From NCBI GenBank assembly GCA_016946835.1, contig JACVTC010000101.1, forward strand, positions 623,693-687,692: a stretch of 64,000 nucleotides of DNA, read 5' to 3'. Positions 1-11,913 of the stretch are shown here, one piece after another. The notes below the pieces were generated by a model. That model saw nothing but the letters and a program-made list of their open reading frames with translations, was not told the DNA's origin and searched no databases. The translations under genes were made by a program, and so were the position numbers. The first letter of the stretch is position 1. The number at the start of each line of letters is the position of its first letter. The DNA comes from Neocallimastix lanati (nom. inval.). Taxonomy: Eukaryota; Neocallimastigomycota; Neocallimastigomycetes; Neocallimastigales; Neocallimastigaceae.

Positions 1-1077
1 ATTATTTTATGTAACAAAACCATATATAAAAGTTCATTTTTTAATTTTTATTAAAATCTAAATATATAATTAATTTGAACAATATTAATATCAAAAGATA
101 TTTAAACGATATTAATATAAAAGTATTGCCTAGTAATATTTTTAAATTAAATAATTTAGAATTAATGCAAGTATTTGTACTAAATAAAATTTTTAAATCA
201 ATATATACCATATTAATTAAAAAAAAAAAAATTAATTTTATATAATATGATATATTTATTATTATTATAATTATTATTATAATTATTATTATTATTATTA
301 TTATTATAATTATTATTAATATAGTGACATTTCTGATAATCCTCAATTAAATACAAGTATCATTAATTTTGGAAATTCAACAATACATGAATGTAAATTT
401 AATAATACAAATATTCTATGTTATCAACCAGAAACTTGTAATTTACTACAAAATCCATATAAATTATGTACAAAAAAAGAGATTGAACAAATATTACAAT
501 CTCAAACTGAAATTGAAATTAATGATATTACAGAAGAATATGTGTTAACATTAGATTGTAGAAATTTTAATAAATTTATGAAATTACCATTAAATATAAA
601 TTGTTGTGAAGTAGAAGGTGTATTATGTAATTTGGAAGGACGCATCTATGAATTGACCATGTAAAATTATATTAATAATATAAATATACTTTTAAATATT
701 AATAATATATTTCATATATCAAAAGTTATAAATATATTTTTTATATTAATATTTTTTATTAAATATATATACATATATTTAGAAATGGTGAATATTTAAA
801 TAATGCAAACGAAATTGATTTTGATAAATTTCCGAATTTAGAAAAGATTAGTAAATTGTAATATCTAACTATATTAAATGCTATAATATATATATATATA
901 CATATATTTTTTTTTTAAAGTATTATTATTATTTATTAATATATAATTATAAATAAAAATAAATAAATAAATCTAGGGAAATTAATTCTTTTAATATTGA
1001 TGTTTTCCCAGAATTAATTTTTGAATTACCAAAGTTGCTTTATTTGTAAAATTTATTTTAATTATAAATCATCTTCA

Positions 1078-1136
<59 letters not shown>

Positions 1137-2251
1137 TTAAATTAATATTTAATTATTTTTAATATTATATATTTAAAATTATTATAGACGTATTGTCAAT
1201 TGCAATATAAATAGAATTCCAGATGATATTGAACCATATAACAACATACGAAATTTGTAAAATTTATTATTTTATAATTTTTCAATTTTTTTTATTTTGT
1301 AATTTATATTAAATTTACTAATGATATTAATAATTATTTATTTATATATTTAATTTTTCAATAGAATAATCAGTGGAACTAATTTAAAGGAGTTACCTTC
1401 AAATTTATTTAAATTTAAATTATTAGAAATATTGTAAGTTATTGTATTTTAATATATGATCTATAGTATAAGAAAATATTTATAAATTTATATTAATATG
1501 TTTTTTTTTTTTTTTTTGTTTATTTATTTCCATAACAAAAAAAAAAAAAAAATTAATAAAATATAAAAAAAATAAATAAAATACAGAGAATTAGAAAATA
1601 ACCCTCAGTTGAAAGTAGAACTTATAAATTTTGATAATTCACCAATAGAAAATTGCTTTTTTAGAGGAACACCTATTTCATGTTATCAGCCAAATACATG
1701 TATGAAAGTAGATGCTGACAAAGAAATTGAATTGTATGATAATTGCTCAATTGAAAATATAAAAGATATATTAGAAAGCAATTCAGAAGAAGAAAAAAGT
1801 TATGAACAAGCCAATGTAGTTAGTTCAAATAATTTATCAACTGATTGCGCTAATATTAATAAATTTTTTAATAAAAAAGGAAATGTTAATTGCTGTAATG
1901 TTACCGGTTTTAAATGTGATGTTGATAATAATATCATTGAGTTAAATTTGTAAATTATCTGTTAAAAATTATTGCACTATGTTATAATTAAATTAATAAT
2001 AATTCTGTTATTTATTTATTGCAATTTAATGTTGTTAATTAAAACATATATATATATTTATTATATTTATAAATTTTATTTTTATAATATAGGAATAAAC
2101 GAACTATGAATATATCAGGAAATTTAAACTTTAATGAATTTCCTCTTCTTTTGAATTTAAAATTTTTGTAATAATAATATTTTTATAATATTTAAAAATA
2201 ATCATATATTACTTTTTTATAAAATATTTATTTAATAATATGTTTTTTTAT

Positions 2252-2293
<42 letters not shown>

Positions 2294-2444
2294 TAATATT
2301 TAATATTAATATATAATAAATTTAGAAAACTTCGGTATTTTATAATGAGTGACGTATCACCTAGATTTTTTGAATTGCCAAAATTGGAATCATTGTATAT
2401 ATTTAATTTATATCTTTTAAATATTTTTTAAATATTTTTAAAAA

Positions 2445-2482
<38 letters not shown>

Positions 2483-3694
2483 TCAATTTTAATTTTATAT
2501 ATACTAAAGATATATTTTAGATGCTCAATTGAAAAAAATTCCAACAATGTTTAATTACCAAAGTCCAATCCAAAACCTGTATAATTTTATTAATTTTTAA
2601 TATAAATCAAAAATTCGAAATTATACTTTATATTAAGATAGCTAATTATTAATTTTTTATAATTATAATTATTATCATTATTATTATTTTATTTCATCTT
2701 TCATTATAATAGGGATTTCTATAATAATCTTATAAGAGAATTTCCATATCAACTTTCAAATTTAAAGAATTTAAAATATTTGTAAATATAAAATTAAAAA
2801 TATAAATTATTCATTTGTTTTAATAATAATAATTTATATTTATAAATTTATTATAGATCATTAGGAAATAATGTAATAAATGAAGAATTAACCGATAATA
2901 TATTAAAGTTTAAAACTATTAAATATTTGTAAATATTTATTCATTAAAGTTATATAAATTAATATTTTAAATATTCAAATTTATTCATTTTTTCAAATAT
3001 TTAAATTTATTTTACTTATTTTTTTGTTTTAATATTATATTCATATATATATATATATATATATGTAATTTATAATAAAAGAAAAATTAATAATAATAAA
3101 TTTACAGGAAAACTAATATTACCATCAACCCTTGAAGTGATGTAAGCAATATAAAATAATAAATATTTTTAAAATTATATTATTTAATATTATAAATTTT
3201 AGTAATTGTAATTAAAATTATAATATTTAATATTCTTAATAACTATAGTGTTTCTCATAATAATGAATTCAGTTCACTTGCTATAAAAGGTACATCAAAT
3301 TCCATTGAAAGATTGTAAGTATTAATTATTAAATTATATTAAGTTATATATTATTAAATTATATAATATATTTTTAATATTTAAAAAATATTTTTTTATG
3401 ATAAAAACTTAAATAAATATTTTTTTAATATTTTTATATAGTTATTTGGATAATAATTCATTTGATGAAAAAATATTTGAAGAATTAATAAAACTTCAAA
3501 ATCTACAGTGGCTGTAAGTTAATTAAATATAATAATCTTTAATTAAAAAGATTATAAAAATAACTAATAAAAAATAAATTAATAAAATTTGATTAGATAT
3601 TTAATGAATAATATAAATATTAAAACTATTCCACCTACGATTAGTAATTTAACTAGTTTAAATATTTTGTAAGTATATATAATTAAAATATAAA

Positions 3695-3727
<33 letters not shown>

Positions 3728-5272
3728 AAATTATTATATTAATAATTTATATGTTATAATATATAATATATAATTAAATATAATTTTTTTTTTTTTTTTT
3801 TTTTACTATAGTGATATAAAAGAAACTGGTATTGAAAATTTGCCTAGTAATTTCTTTAAATTGTCGAAACTTGAAAGATTGTAAAAATACAAAATTTAAT
3901 TTTATAATAATTAAAGAATTTTATAAAAAAAATATATATATATATATGACAGATATTGATTAAATAAATAAAAAAAATTTTTTTTAATAAATATATAACT
4001 CTATATACTAAAATAAAAAAAATATATTACAATGAAATATAATAAATCCTCTTTAAAGATATTTAAAAAGTAATTCACTTAAATTTAAAATTATAAAATT
4101 TGTGAATTCGCCAATTTATCAATGCTCTTTTTATAATACACCAATATCTTGCATGGAACCAAAAACATGTAGTAACATAGATAAGAATAGATATGAAATT
4201 TGTAATGAAGCTGTTATAAAAAGTATAAAGGAATCGCAAACCGTTGAAAATATAAATAAAGTTATTAATGGAAATAAAAATGATGAAATCAAAAACAAAA
4301 AGGACTGTGAAATGTTGAAAGAATTTTTAGATCTTTCTTCTAATACAAATTGCTGTAATCTTGATAATATTGTAACATGTGAAGATAATAAAATAATCAA
4401 ATTGCAATTGTAAATACAAAAAATTTTTTTAATAATAATATTAATAATAATAGTATAATAGTTATAAATATATAATTATTAATTATTTTTAATTAAATTT
4501 ATTTATTTTTTTTTTTTTTTATAAATTATTTAATAGAAACATGAATGAAAATGATAAAACAGATTTTAGTAAATTCCCAATTCTTGAAGATTTGAATGAA
4601 CTGTAATATTCAAATATAATTTTTAAAAAATATAAATATAATTAAATAATAGTAATAATATATAGTATATATAATATTTTTAATTTTAATTTATGAATAA
4701 TTATTATTTAAAAATGATAAAATCATAAAAATAATAATAAAAATAAATAAAAAAATATTAAATACTTATATTATTAATATAGAGAAATAAGTAATGCAAA
4801 AATCAGTACTTTACCCAGCGTTTTATTTGATTTACCCAATTTACAATTGTTGTAAGTGAATGAAATATTAATTCATTAAAAAATTAAAGAAAATTAAAAA
4901 TTAATAAAACTTTTTTTTTATTTTTATTTGATTAATTATTTAAAAATTATTAAAATTTAATATAAGAAATATAAATAAATCCAATGTAACTGAAATTAGT
5001 AATGAAATTAATCCGAAATGTCCAATTGAATATATGTAAATCAAAATAATTTTTTTTTATATTTTATAAATATATAATACTTATGTTATTAATTGAAAAA
5101 TATTTTTTTTATTAATTTTTATTTTTTTTAGTAATTTAAGTGATAATAATATCAAAAAATTCCCATATCAATTTGGGGTTATATCTCATTTAAAGCTTTT
5201 GTAATTAAGAAAAAAATATTTTTATTTATTATTTTAAATTAATATAAATAAAAAAAATCAATTATAAATTAA

Positions 5273-5315
<43 letters not shown>

Positions 5316-7238
5316 AAAATTAATTAATAGGAATTTAATGAATAATGATATTAACGAGGAATTACAAAATGAAATAGTTAATTTTTCTACACTTGAATCG
5401 ATGTAATATTTTTTTTAAACAAAAATAATTTTTTATATTTAAAAGGATTAATATTATTTAATATCAATATTTAATTATTTATGAAAAAAAAAAAAATTAA
5501 TAAAAATAAATATATGATATTAAAAACAATAATTAGAATCATTGATAATAATCATTTTAGCGGTGAATTACATATTCCTGTTTCTGTTGAAACATTGTAA
5601 TAATAATAAAATAAATATTAATATAATATATATATATTTTTTAATTAAATTAATTTTATCAAAAAATATTAATATATATTAATATCTTTAATTTTTTTAT
5701 TTTTTTTTTTTTTTTTATTTTTTTATTTTTTTTACTTTTTTTTTTTTTTTATTTATTTATTTTTTTTTTTCATATTATTTTAGCACTGCAAATAACAATA
5801 AATTTAATTCAATTTCAATAAGTGATTCCAATTATTCATTGAAAATTTTGTAAGATAACATATTATTAATATATATATATAATTTAAATAAATTTATTTT
5901 ATTTTTTTTTAATAATAATGATAATAAAAAAAATATTATAAATTAATATAAATCAGGGAATTAAGAGGAAATAATTTTAATGGAGATATATTCAATACTT
6001 TAATTCAATTTAAGAAACTCACTAATCTGTAATAAAAAATAAAAAAAAAAAAAAAAATAATTAAAATAAATATATATTATTATTATATAATATTTTGAAT
6101 TAATGAATATAAAAATTTATATTTAAATCAATTTTTAATAATAAAAAATTTAGGGACCTATCTTATAATAAAAAATTAAAAAGTATACCACAATCAATAG
6201 GAAATTTAAATAATTTAAAGGAATTGTAAGTAAAATTAATATTAATGAATAGTAAATTTTTGTACAATATTTTAAATTGTACAATTTTATAATTATTCTA
6301 TTATTATTTATTATTTTTATTATTTTTATTTTATTTTATTTTATTTTATTTTATTTTATTTTATTTTATTTTATTTTATTCAATCTTTACTTTATATTAA
6401 TATTCTACTATTTATTTTATTTTATTTTATTTTATTTTATTCAATCTGTACTTTATATTAATATTCTACTATTTATTTTATTTTATTTTATTTTATTTTA
6501 TTCAATCTGTACTTTATATAAATATTCTACTATTTATTTTATTTTATTTTTTTTTTATTTTATTCAATCTGTACTTTATATTAATATTCTACTATTTATT
6601 TTATTTTATTTTATTACATATATAATATTAATTCTAATTATATATAAATTTATATTTATTTATTTAAATATACAGAACTTTAAAAGAAACTAATTTAAAA
6701 GAATTACCTTATGGAATATTCACTTTACCAAATTTATCAAAATTGTAAATATTATCAATTTTATTATAATTAGTACAAAACAATTATAATTATCCTATAA
6801 TATTTGTATTAATATAAATATAAATATATTTATTTATTATAATTATTATAATAATGTCACTATTAAAAATCTTAAGCAATATTGAAAGTAGTTCATCTCT
6901 ATTTAAAATTATTAATTTTAAAAGTCAAAGTGTCAATTGTTACTTTGGTGACACACCAATTTCATGCTATCAACCAAATTCTTGCAATGATATAAATAAT
7001 AATTTATATAGAAATTGCACTATCGATGAAATCAAAGAAGTTAAATCTAAACTATCAATAAAACCTCCTCAAAGAAATGGCATATCAGAGGATTGTAAAA
7101 TGTTTAATACATTTGTTAATAAAAAAATAACTTTGGACTGTTGTGAAGAATTTGGTGTTTCTTGTGATCAAAACGATTCAATTAAAAAATTATATATGTA
7201 ATTTTAAAAGTTTTATTAATCATAATTTAAAATCAATA

Positions 7239-7275
<37 letters not shown>

Positions 7276-7352
7276 TAGTATTATTAGTATTAATATTATT
7301 ATTATTATTATTATTATTATTAGTATTAGTATTAGTATTATTAGTATTAATA

Positions 7353-7391
<39 letters not shown>

Positions 7392-7423
7392 GTAATAGTA
7401 GTATTATTAGTATTAATATTTTA

Positions 7424-7474
<51 letters not shown>

Positions 7475-7680
7475 ATTATTATTATTATTATTATTTAAAA
7501 TTTTTATTAATTTATATATTGATATTATTAAATATATACTAATTTTTTAAAATTTTTATTTAATTCTTTCGTATAAAAAAAAAATAATAGAAATAATGAT
7601 CAAAATTCCATTATGCAATACTACATTAATAATTCTAGTTCTATTGATTTTCAAAAGTTCCCATATTTAAAACATATTGA

Positions 7681-7716
<36 letters not shown>

Positions 7717-8547
7717 GTTTGCTTTTTATAAATAATAAATATTTATTTTATATTTGTATAATTAAATTAAAAAAAATTATAAATTATATTATTAATAATT
7801 AATTTAAATATAAATTTTAAATAATACCTCAAAATATTTAGAGAGATTATTAATGTTGAATTGAAGTCAATACCTAATGCCCTTCTTAGATTACCATTAA
7901 AAAAACTGTAATATACTTTATATAATATATTTAAATTAATTTTAAATATTAAATATATATATTATTATTTATTTATTTATTAATTAAAATTATACTATAA
8001 AGCACATTAAATAAAAATAATTTAATGGGTGATCTTCCAGAACAATTCATAAATTTTTCTGATATACAAGAAATGTAAGTTTATATCATTGATTTTTTAA
8101 TACTATAATATATATATATATATATTTATCAAATTTTTAATTTTGTTATTAATGATTTTTTATTAAACAAAAATTAGAAATCTTAACCAAAATAAACTTT
8201 CAGGAAATTTATTAGTTCCTAAAACAGTTAAAACCATGTAAGTATCTTTTTAAACCTAAATAAACTTCAAACTATATAAATTAAAAATTAAAAAATTCAT
8301 AATTAATTTTTTTATTTTTTCTTTTATTTATTATTTATTTATTTATTTATATTATCTTATTTTAGTTCTGCAAATGATAATCATTTCAATTCAATAGTAT
8401 TCATTAAATCAAAAAATTCTACCTTACAAAAATTGTAAATTATAATATTTTAATAATTTATATTAAATTTTCAATATTTTTTTTTTTTTTTTTTTTTTTG
8501 TTTATTTGTTTTGTTATATTTAAATTATTACTTATTAAAATATTAAT

Positions 8548-8602
<55 letters not shown>

Positions 8603-8743
8603 GTATTATTTTATTATTTCTATTTATTAATATAACTTATAATAGAGATGCATCGAATAATGATTTTAATGATAATATATTTAATATTTTAGCTGAATTT
8701 AAGAATCTGGAATATCTGTAAGTGAATATTTAATTACCTACAC

Positions 8744-8784
<41 letters not shown>

Positions 8785-9048
8785 ACGAATTATAAATTGA
8801 ATTCAATTTAAATATAAATATATATATATATTAATAAAATTTAGAAATTTAAACAATAACAAAAATATTAAAGATATTCCATCATCTTTAAAAAACTTAA
8901 CTAAAATAGAAACTTTGTAAGATTATAAATTTTTATTATTTAAAAAATTTATATAAATAATTTTATAATATATATTTTTTGCTAAATATTTGATTATAAT
9001 AAATATAAAAAAAATTGTATATATAAATAATAATAATAATAATTGTTG

Positions 9049-9084
<36 letters not shown>

Positions 9085-10145
9085 AATTAGAAGGAATAAA
9101 TATTAAAAAATTCCCATATGAATTGTTTTCTTTAGAGAATTTGACCAAAATGTACGTAAAGGATAATATATTACAATGAATACATTATATTATATATATA
9201 TATATAAATAAAAAATATAAATTTAATAAAATAATAAATATATTTAGTTATTAAATAACTAAATTTTTATTTATAAATATTTATATATTTATTGTAAATA
9301 GTCAAATTGATAGTAGTTATGATATATCCGCAAAAATTATTCTATTTTATCAATCACCAAACGTTTATTGTAATTTCGGTAATATTAAAATGGAATGCTA
9401 TATTCCTAGCGCATGTTATAACATTCCCATTAATTCATATATTAGAATATGTACAGAAAAAGATATTAATGAAATTTCTCAAAATTATACAGTTTCTTAT
9501 GGCAATTTTAATCAATATGTTGAGTTAAATAATAATAATCAAGAAAGAATTGAAAATGGAAATATTATTATAGGTGGAATTAATAATGGCATTGTTAATG
9601 GTTTTGAGGTAATATCAATGAATGGAATGAGTTATGGTATAATTAATGAAATTGACAGTTCAATGATTAATGACGATAAAAATGAAGAAAATACTGAATA
9701 CAATGAAATGATTATGAATAAGAAAGGAAATTTAAATGAAAATAAAAATGAAGAAAATATGGAAAAAAATGAAATGAATATGAGTAAAAAAGGAAATTTA
9801 GATGAAGAAAAAAAAAGTAATAAAAATTCAGAAAGGAATTCAAATAAAAATAGAATTAAAAACGGAAAAAAAGAGAAAGATGAAGATAATATGTTCATCT
9901 ATATAGTAGTAGGTCTTATTAGTATTAATGCAGTTATCATAATTACCCTTACTGTTATTTGTTTATTAGGTTATAAAAAATCGAAAAAGAATAGATACCA
10001 AAATATAAATGATACTGATGATAAGAACGCAGATATTATTATCTCTGAAAAATACACTGTAATCAAAAAAGAAGATTTAAAACGTGAAGAAAGACTTCTA
10101 TTAAAGAATGATACGAATTTGCTTAAAATTAAAAAAAAAAACTGA
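1..10145 (+). CDS. Giant multi-exon LRR receptor-like membrane protein (5' end outside window)
   Basis: This is a spliced gene read by hand as 38 exons from 98 to 10145, giving about 1,505 residues. A last fragment of an earlier exon may occupy 1-10 before a gtaaca donor. Thirty-three exons encode one 20-32-residue leucine-rich repeat each. Four larger exons encode Cys-rich caps. The last exon adds a cap, a transmembrane helix and a tail. Every junction splits a codon after its second base (usually TT|A, TT|G, AT|A or AT|T), so the LRR begins at the conserved leucine and all internal exons are symmetric. Donors are nearly all GTAA; exceptions are at 2395, 2579, 7687, 9152 and a GC donor at 167. 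Introns are about 70-450 nt of simple AT repeats. Predicted topology is type I: extracellular LRR solenoids, one membrane span, short cytosolic tail. The function is probably surface recognition or adhesion, but no ligand can be inferred. I found no start codon or signal peptide in the window. Confidence 0.88.
98..660 (+). repeat. LRR block A (last LRR exon plus cap exon)
   Basis: Exons are 98-166 (LRR ending in the motif LPSNIFKL) and 325-660 (cap). The cap exon starts with half an LRR, then a C-cap of the form HECKFNNTNILCYQPETC followed by a YKLC element. A spacer leads to an N-cap with DC, NCC and a final C before the next LRR. The block is cut by the left window edge, so more LRR exons are expected upstream. 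The intron between the two exons uses a GC donor. Confidence 0.8.
167..324 (+). other. GC-AG intron in the LRR gene
   Basis: The donor is GCAAGT at 167-172 and the acceptor is atag ending at 324. Using the GC donor gives the same repeat length and phase 2 junction as all other exons, and aligns the downstream stretch DISDNPQL with ELENNPQL of block B. The nearest GT alternative, at 176, would add three residues and has a weak gtacta context. GC-AG introns with a strong AAGT match are a known minor class in fungi. Confidence 0.6.
783..1949 (+). repeat. LRR block B, short form of the 11-exon unit
   Basis: Exons are 783-857, 977-1045, 1188-1256, 1365-1433 (LRRs of 75, 69, 69 and 69 nt) and 1587-1949 (cap, 363 nt). 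By content they match unit positions 1, 2, 3, 10 and 11 of blocks C and D, so positions 4-9 are missing. The fourth LRR carries LKELPSNLFKF, the same class as position 10 elsewhere. The cap exon carries ENCFFRGTPISCYQPNTC, then the DC, NCC and CD spacing of a plant-type LRR N-cap. Confidence 0.85.
2093..4409 (+). repeat. LRR block C, full 11-exon unit
   Basis: Exons are 2093-2167, 2326-2394, 2510-2578, 2713-2781, 2857-2928, 3082-3141, 3249-3314, 3442-3513, 3597-3668, 3812-3880 and cap 4059-4409. Lengths are 75, 69, 69, 69, 72, 60, 66, 72, 72, 69 and 351 nt. Two acceptors are not the nearest AG. For 2510 the aaag acceptor keeps the frame, while the later ttttag at 2520 does not. For 3082 the aaaag acceptor is used rather than tttacag at 3107, which would give a stop. 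The cap has YQCSFYNTPISCMEPKTC. Confidence 0.85.
4537..7197 (+). repeat. LRR block D, full 11-exon unit
   Basis: Exons are 4537-4602, 4783-4851, 4967-5035, 5132-5200, 5331-5402, 5537-5596, 5784-5849, 5957-6028, 6154-6225, 6676-6744 and cap 6877-7197. Lengths are 66, 69, 69, 69, 72, 60, 66, 72, 72, 69 and 321 nt, almost identical in order to block C. Matching exons also match in sequence class. For example the short sixth exon (60 nt) is an irregular repeat in every block, and the seventh carries TANNNKFNSI here. The cap has VNCYFGDTPISCYQPNSC. Confidence 0.85.
6226..6675 (+). repeat. Intron with four-copy 61-bp minisatellite and (TTTTA)n
   Basis: This 450-nt intron of block D holds four copies of a unit beginning TCAATCTGTACTTTATAT, at 6380, 6441, 6502 and 6564 (period 61-62). 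The copies are separated by TTTTA pentamers and differ by single bases. Most of it is open in one frame, but it lies between good splice sites of the LRR gene and is not coding. Confidence 0.8.
7198..7590 (+). repeat. (ATT)n-filled intron between blocks D and E
   Basis: This is a 393-nt intron made mainly of ATT triplets with scattered AGT variants (about 7239-7496). The open frames through it are simple-repeat artefacts. Confidence 0.8.
7591..10145 (+). repeat. LRR block E and terminal exon with TM helix
   Basis: LRR exons are 7591-7686, 7842-7907, 8003-8074, 8178-8237, 8366-8434, 8646-8717, 8845-8916 and 9083-9151. They match unit positions 1, 2, 5, 6, 7, 8, 9 and 10, so positions 3 and 4 are absent. 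The last exon, 9302-10145, has a C-cap only (VYCNFGNIKMECYIPSAC, no NCC N-cap). It continues into a Glu/Lys/Asn-rich linker with two imperfect repeats around KKGNLNE and KKGNLDE. A hydrophobic helix of about 27 residues spans 9891-9973. A basic stop-transfer stretch KKSKKNR and a tail of about 55 mostly charged residues follow, with the TGA stop at 10143-10145. Loss of the N-cap here is what would be expected at the true end of the ectodomain. Confidence 0.85.
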
Positions 10146-10545
10146 AGAAAATGATTATTAAATTAAAAAGTATGAACCAAAATAAGTTTATAATAATTTT
10201 TAAAAAATACTACCTTCATTAATTTCTATATTGATTCAAATGATATAAAATTACAATGTAAATAATTAAATATATTTATATGGTCAATTAATTTCTTTTT
10301 TTTTTTTTTTTTTTTTAATATACAAAACGTATAAAGCGCTTTTAAAATTTTTTTATTTAATGTCTAAAATATTTAAAATCTTATTAATTATCAACATAAA
10401 TATATTTTATTTTTTTTTTTTATTTATTTATTTATTTATTATTTATTTATTTATTTATTATTTATTTATTTATTATTTATTTATTTATTTATTATTTATT
10501 TATTTTTTTTTTTTTTTAATGTATAAAAATGAAAATAAAAACAAA

Positions 10546-10589
<44 letters not shown>

Positions 10590-10700
10590 TTCCTTAATTT
10601 TTATTTTTATTTTTTTTGTTTTTTTTTTTTTTGTTTTTTTTGGTTTTTTTGGTTTTTTTTTTTTTGGTTTTGTTTTTAATTCTACGTTTTTATATAGGTC

Positions 10701-10737
<37 letters not shown>

Positions 10738-10764
10738 CTGTAATTAACTTAAATTTATATACAA

Positions 10765-10799
<35 letters not shown>
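10146..10799. other. Low-complexity spacer after the LRR gene
   Basis: The first part (to about 10300) is plausible 3' UTR of the LRR gene. The rest is TTTA repeats, poly(A) and poly(T) runs of up to about 30 nt. I see no gene. The long Phe/Lys open frame in it is a homopolymer artefact. Confidence 0.6.
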
Positions 10800-10986
10800 C
10801 AATTACCCAAGGTTACTATTGTCCCCCCTCTTAATTTATTCTTGTAAAAATTCAGTAGCTCAGAAAGTAAACGGTCTACTCATGTTAATTAGAGTTTTCA
10901 TGAAAAGAGAAATAAATATGATGAATGGATAGATGGAAAGAAGAAAGAATATTTTTGTGGTGATTCTAAAGAAGAAGAAGACATTG

Positions 10987-11023
<37 letters not shown>

Positions 11024-11518
11024 TCAGAGAATACCTATCGAATACCCTATCGGCCATTAAAACTTTATAATGAGTACCTGGTTTCTTAGTGGTGAAAAAA
11101 AAAAAAAAAAATATAAACCTCTTCACAACCTTGGCTGGCGTATTTAAAGATTTGAGAATCCATTCCTTTTTTTTTTTTTTTTTTTTCAATTTTTAATTTT
11201 TTAATTTTTTAATTTTTTAATTTTTTTAATTTTTTTTACATGGATTTCCTAGCATCGAAACAGTACTCATGACATTGTTTCCTGTAAAAAAAAATAATAA
11301 TAATAATAATAATAAAAAAAATAAAAAAAATAATAAATAAAAAAAATAATAAATAAAAAATAAAAAATAAAATAAAAAAAAAATTGGGTTGAAGTACTCA
11401 CAATACTAAATCTTTTTTTTGAAGAAGAAGAAGAATAAGAAAAAATAAAATAAAAAAAAAAAAAAAAAAAAATTCCAACCGTTTTAGTATTCCAACAACA
11501 ACTAAGAATAAAAAAAAG

Positions 11519-11549
<31 letters not shown>

Positions 11550-11760
11550 CAGGGTTAGAAAGTGAAATTGGAATTTTAAGAGCATTAAGATTTAGATTTA
11601 GATGTAGATTAGGTAATTTTTTGAGAAAGAGTTGAGATTCCATGATGTGACATTAATAAGCATTTTTACTTTAAATTAATTAGTTGAACTGAGATTTATT
11701 GAGTTTGGAAGTATGGATTATAGGAGGTGTTATATATGTTAGATATTGAAAAATTTTTTA

Positions 11761-11794
<34 letters not shown>

Positions 11795-11855
11795 GAAGAA
11801 GAAGAAGAAACCCTTTTATGATTCTCATTTGGAACATCTACATTATGACCCCCTT

Positions 11856-11913
<58 letters not shown>

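Noticed and set aside
41-346. Minus-strand open frame rich in Ile
   Set aside because: Shadow of an ATT repeat in the intron and of LRR exons on the plus strand.
2521-2578. Apparent frameshift in the third LRR exon of block C
   Set aside because: It appears only if the acceptor at 2519-2520 is used. The upstream AG at 2508-2509 gives a 69-nt exon in frame with a normal LRR.
3108-3141. Exon starting after tttacag at 3107
   Set aside because: It yields an in-frame stop and a truncated repeat. The acceptor at 3080-3081 gives a 60-nt exon matching position 6 of the other blocks.
6277-6693. 138-codon plus-strand frame of Phe/Ile/Leu/Tyr
   Set aside because: It lies in a minisatellite intron flanked by good splice sites of the LRR gene.
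10360-10743. 127-codon Phe/Lys/Ile frame
   Set aside because: Translation of homopolymers and TTTA repeats. No protein character.
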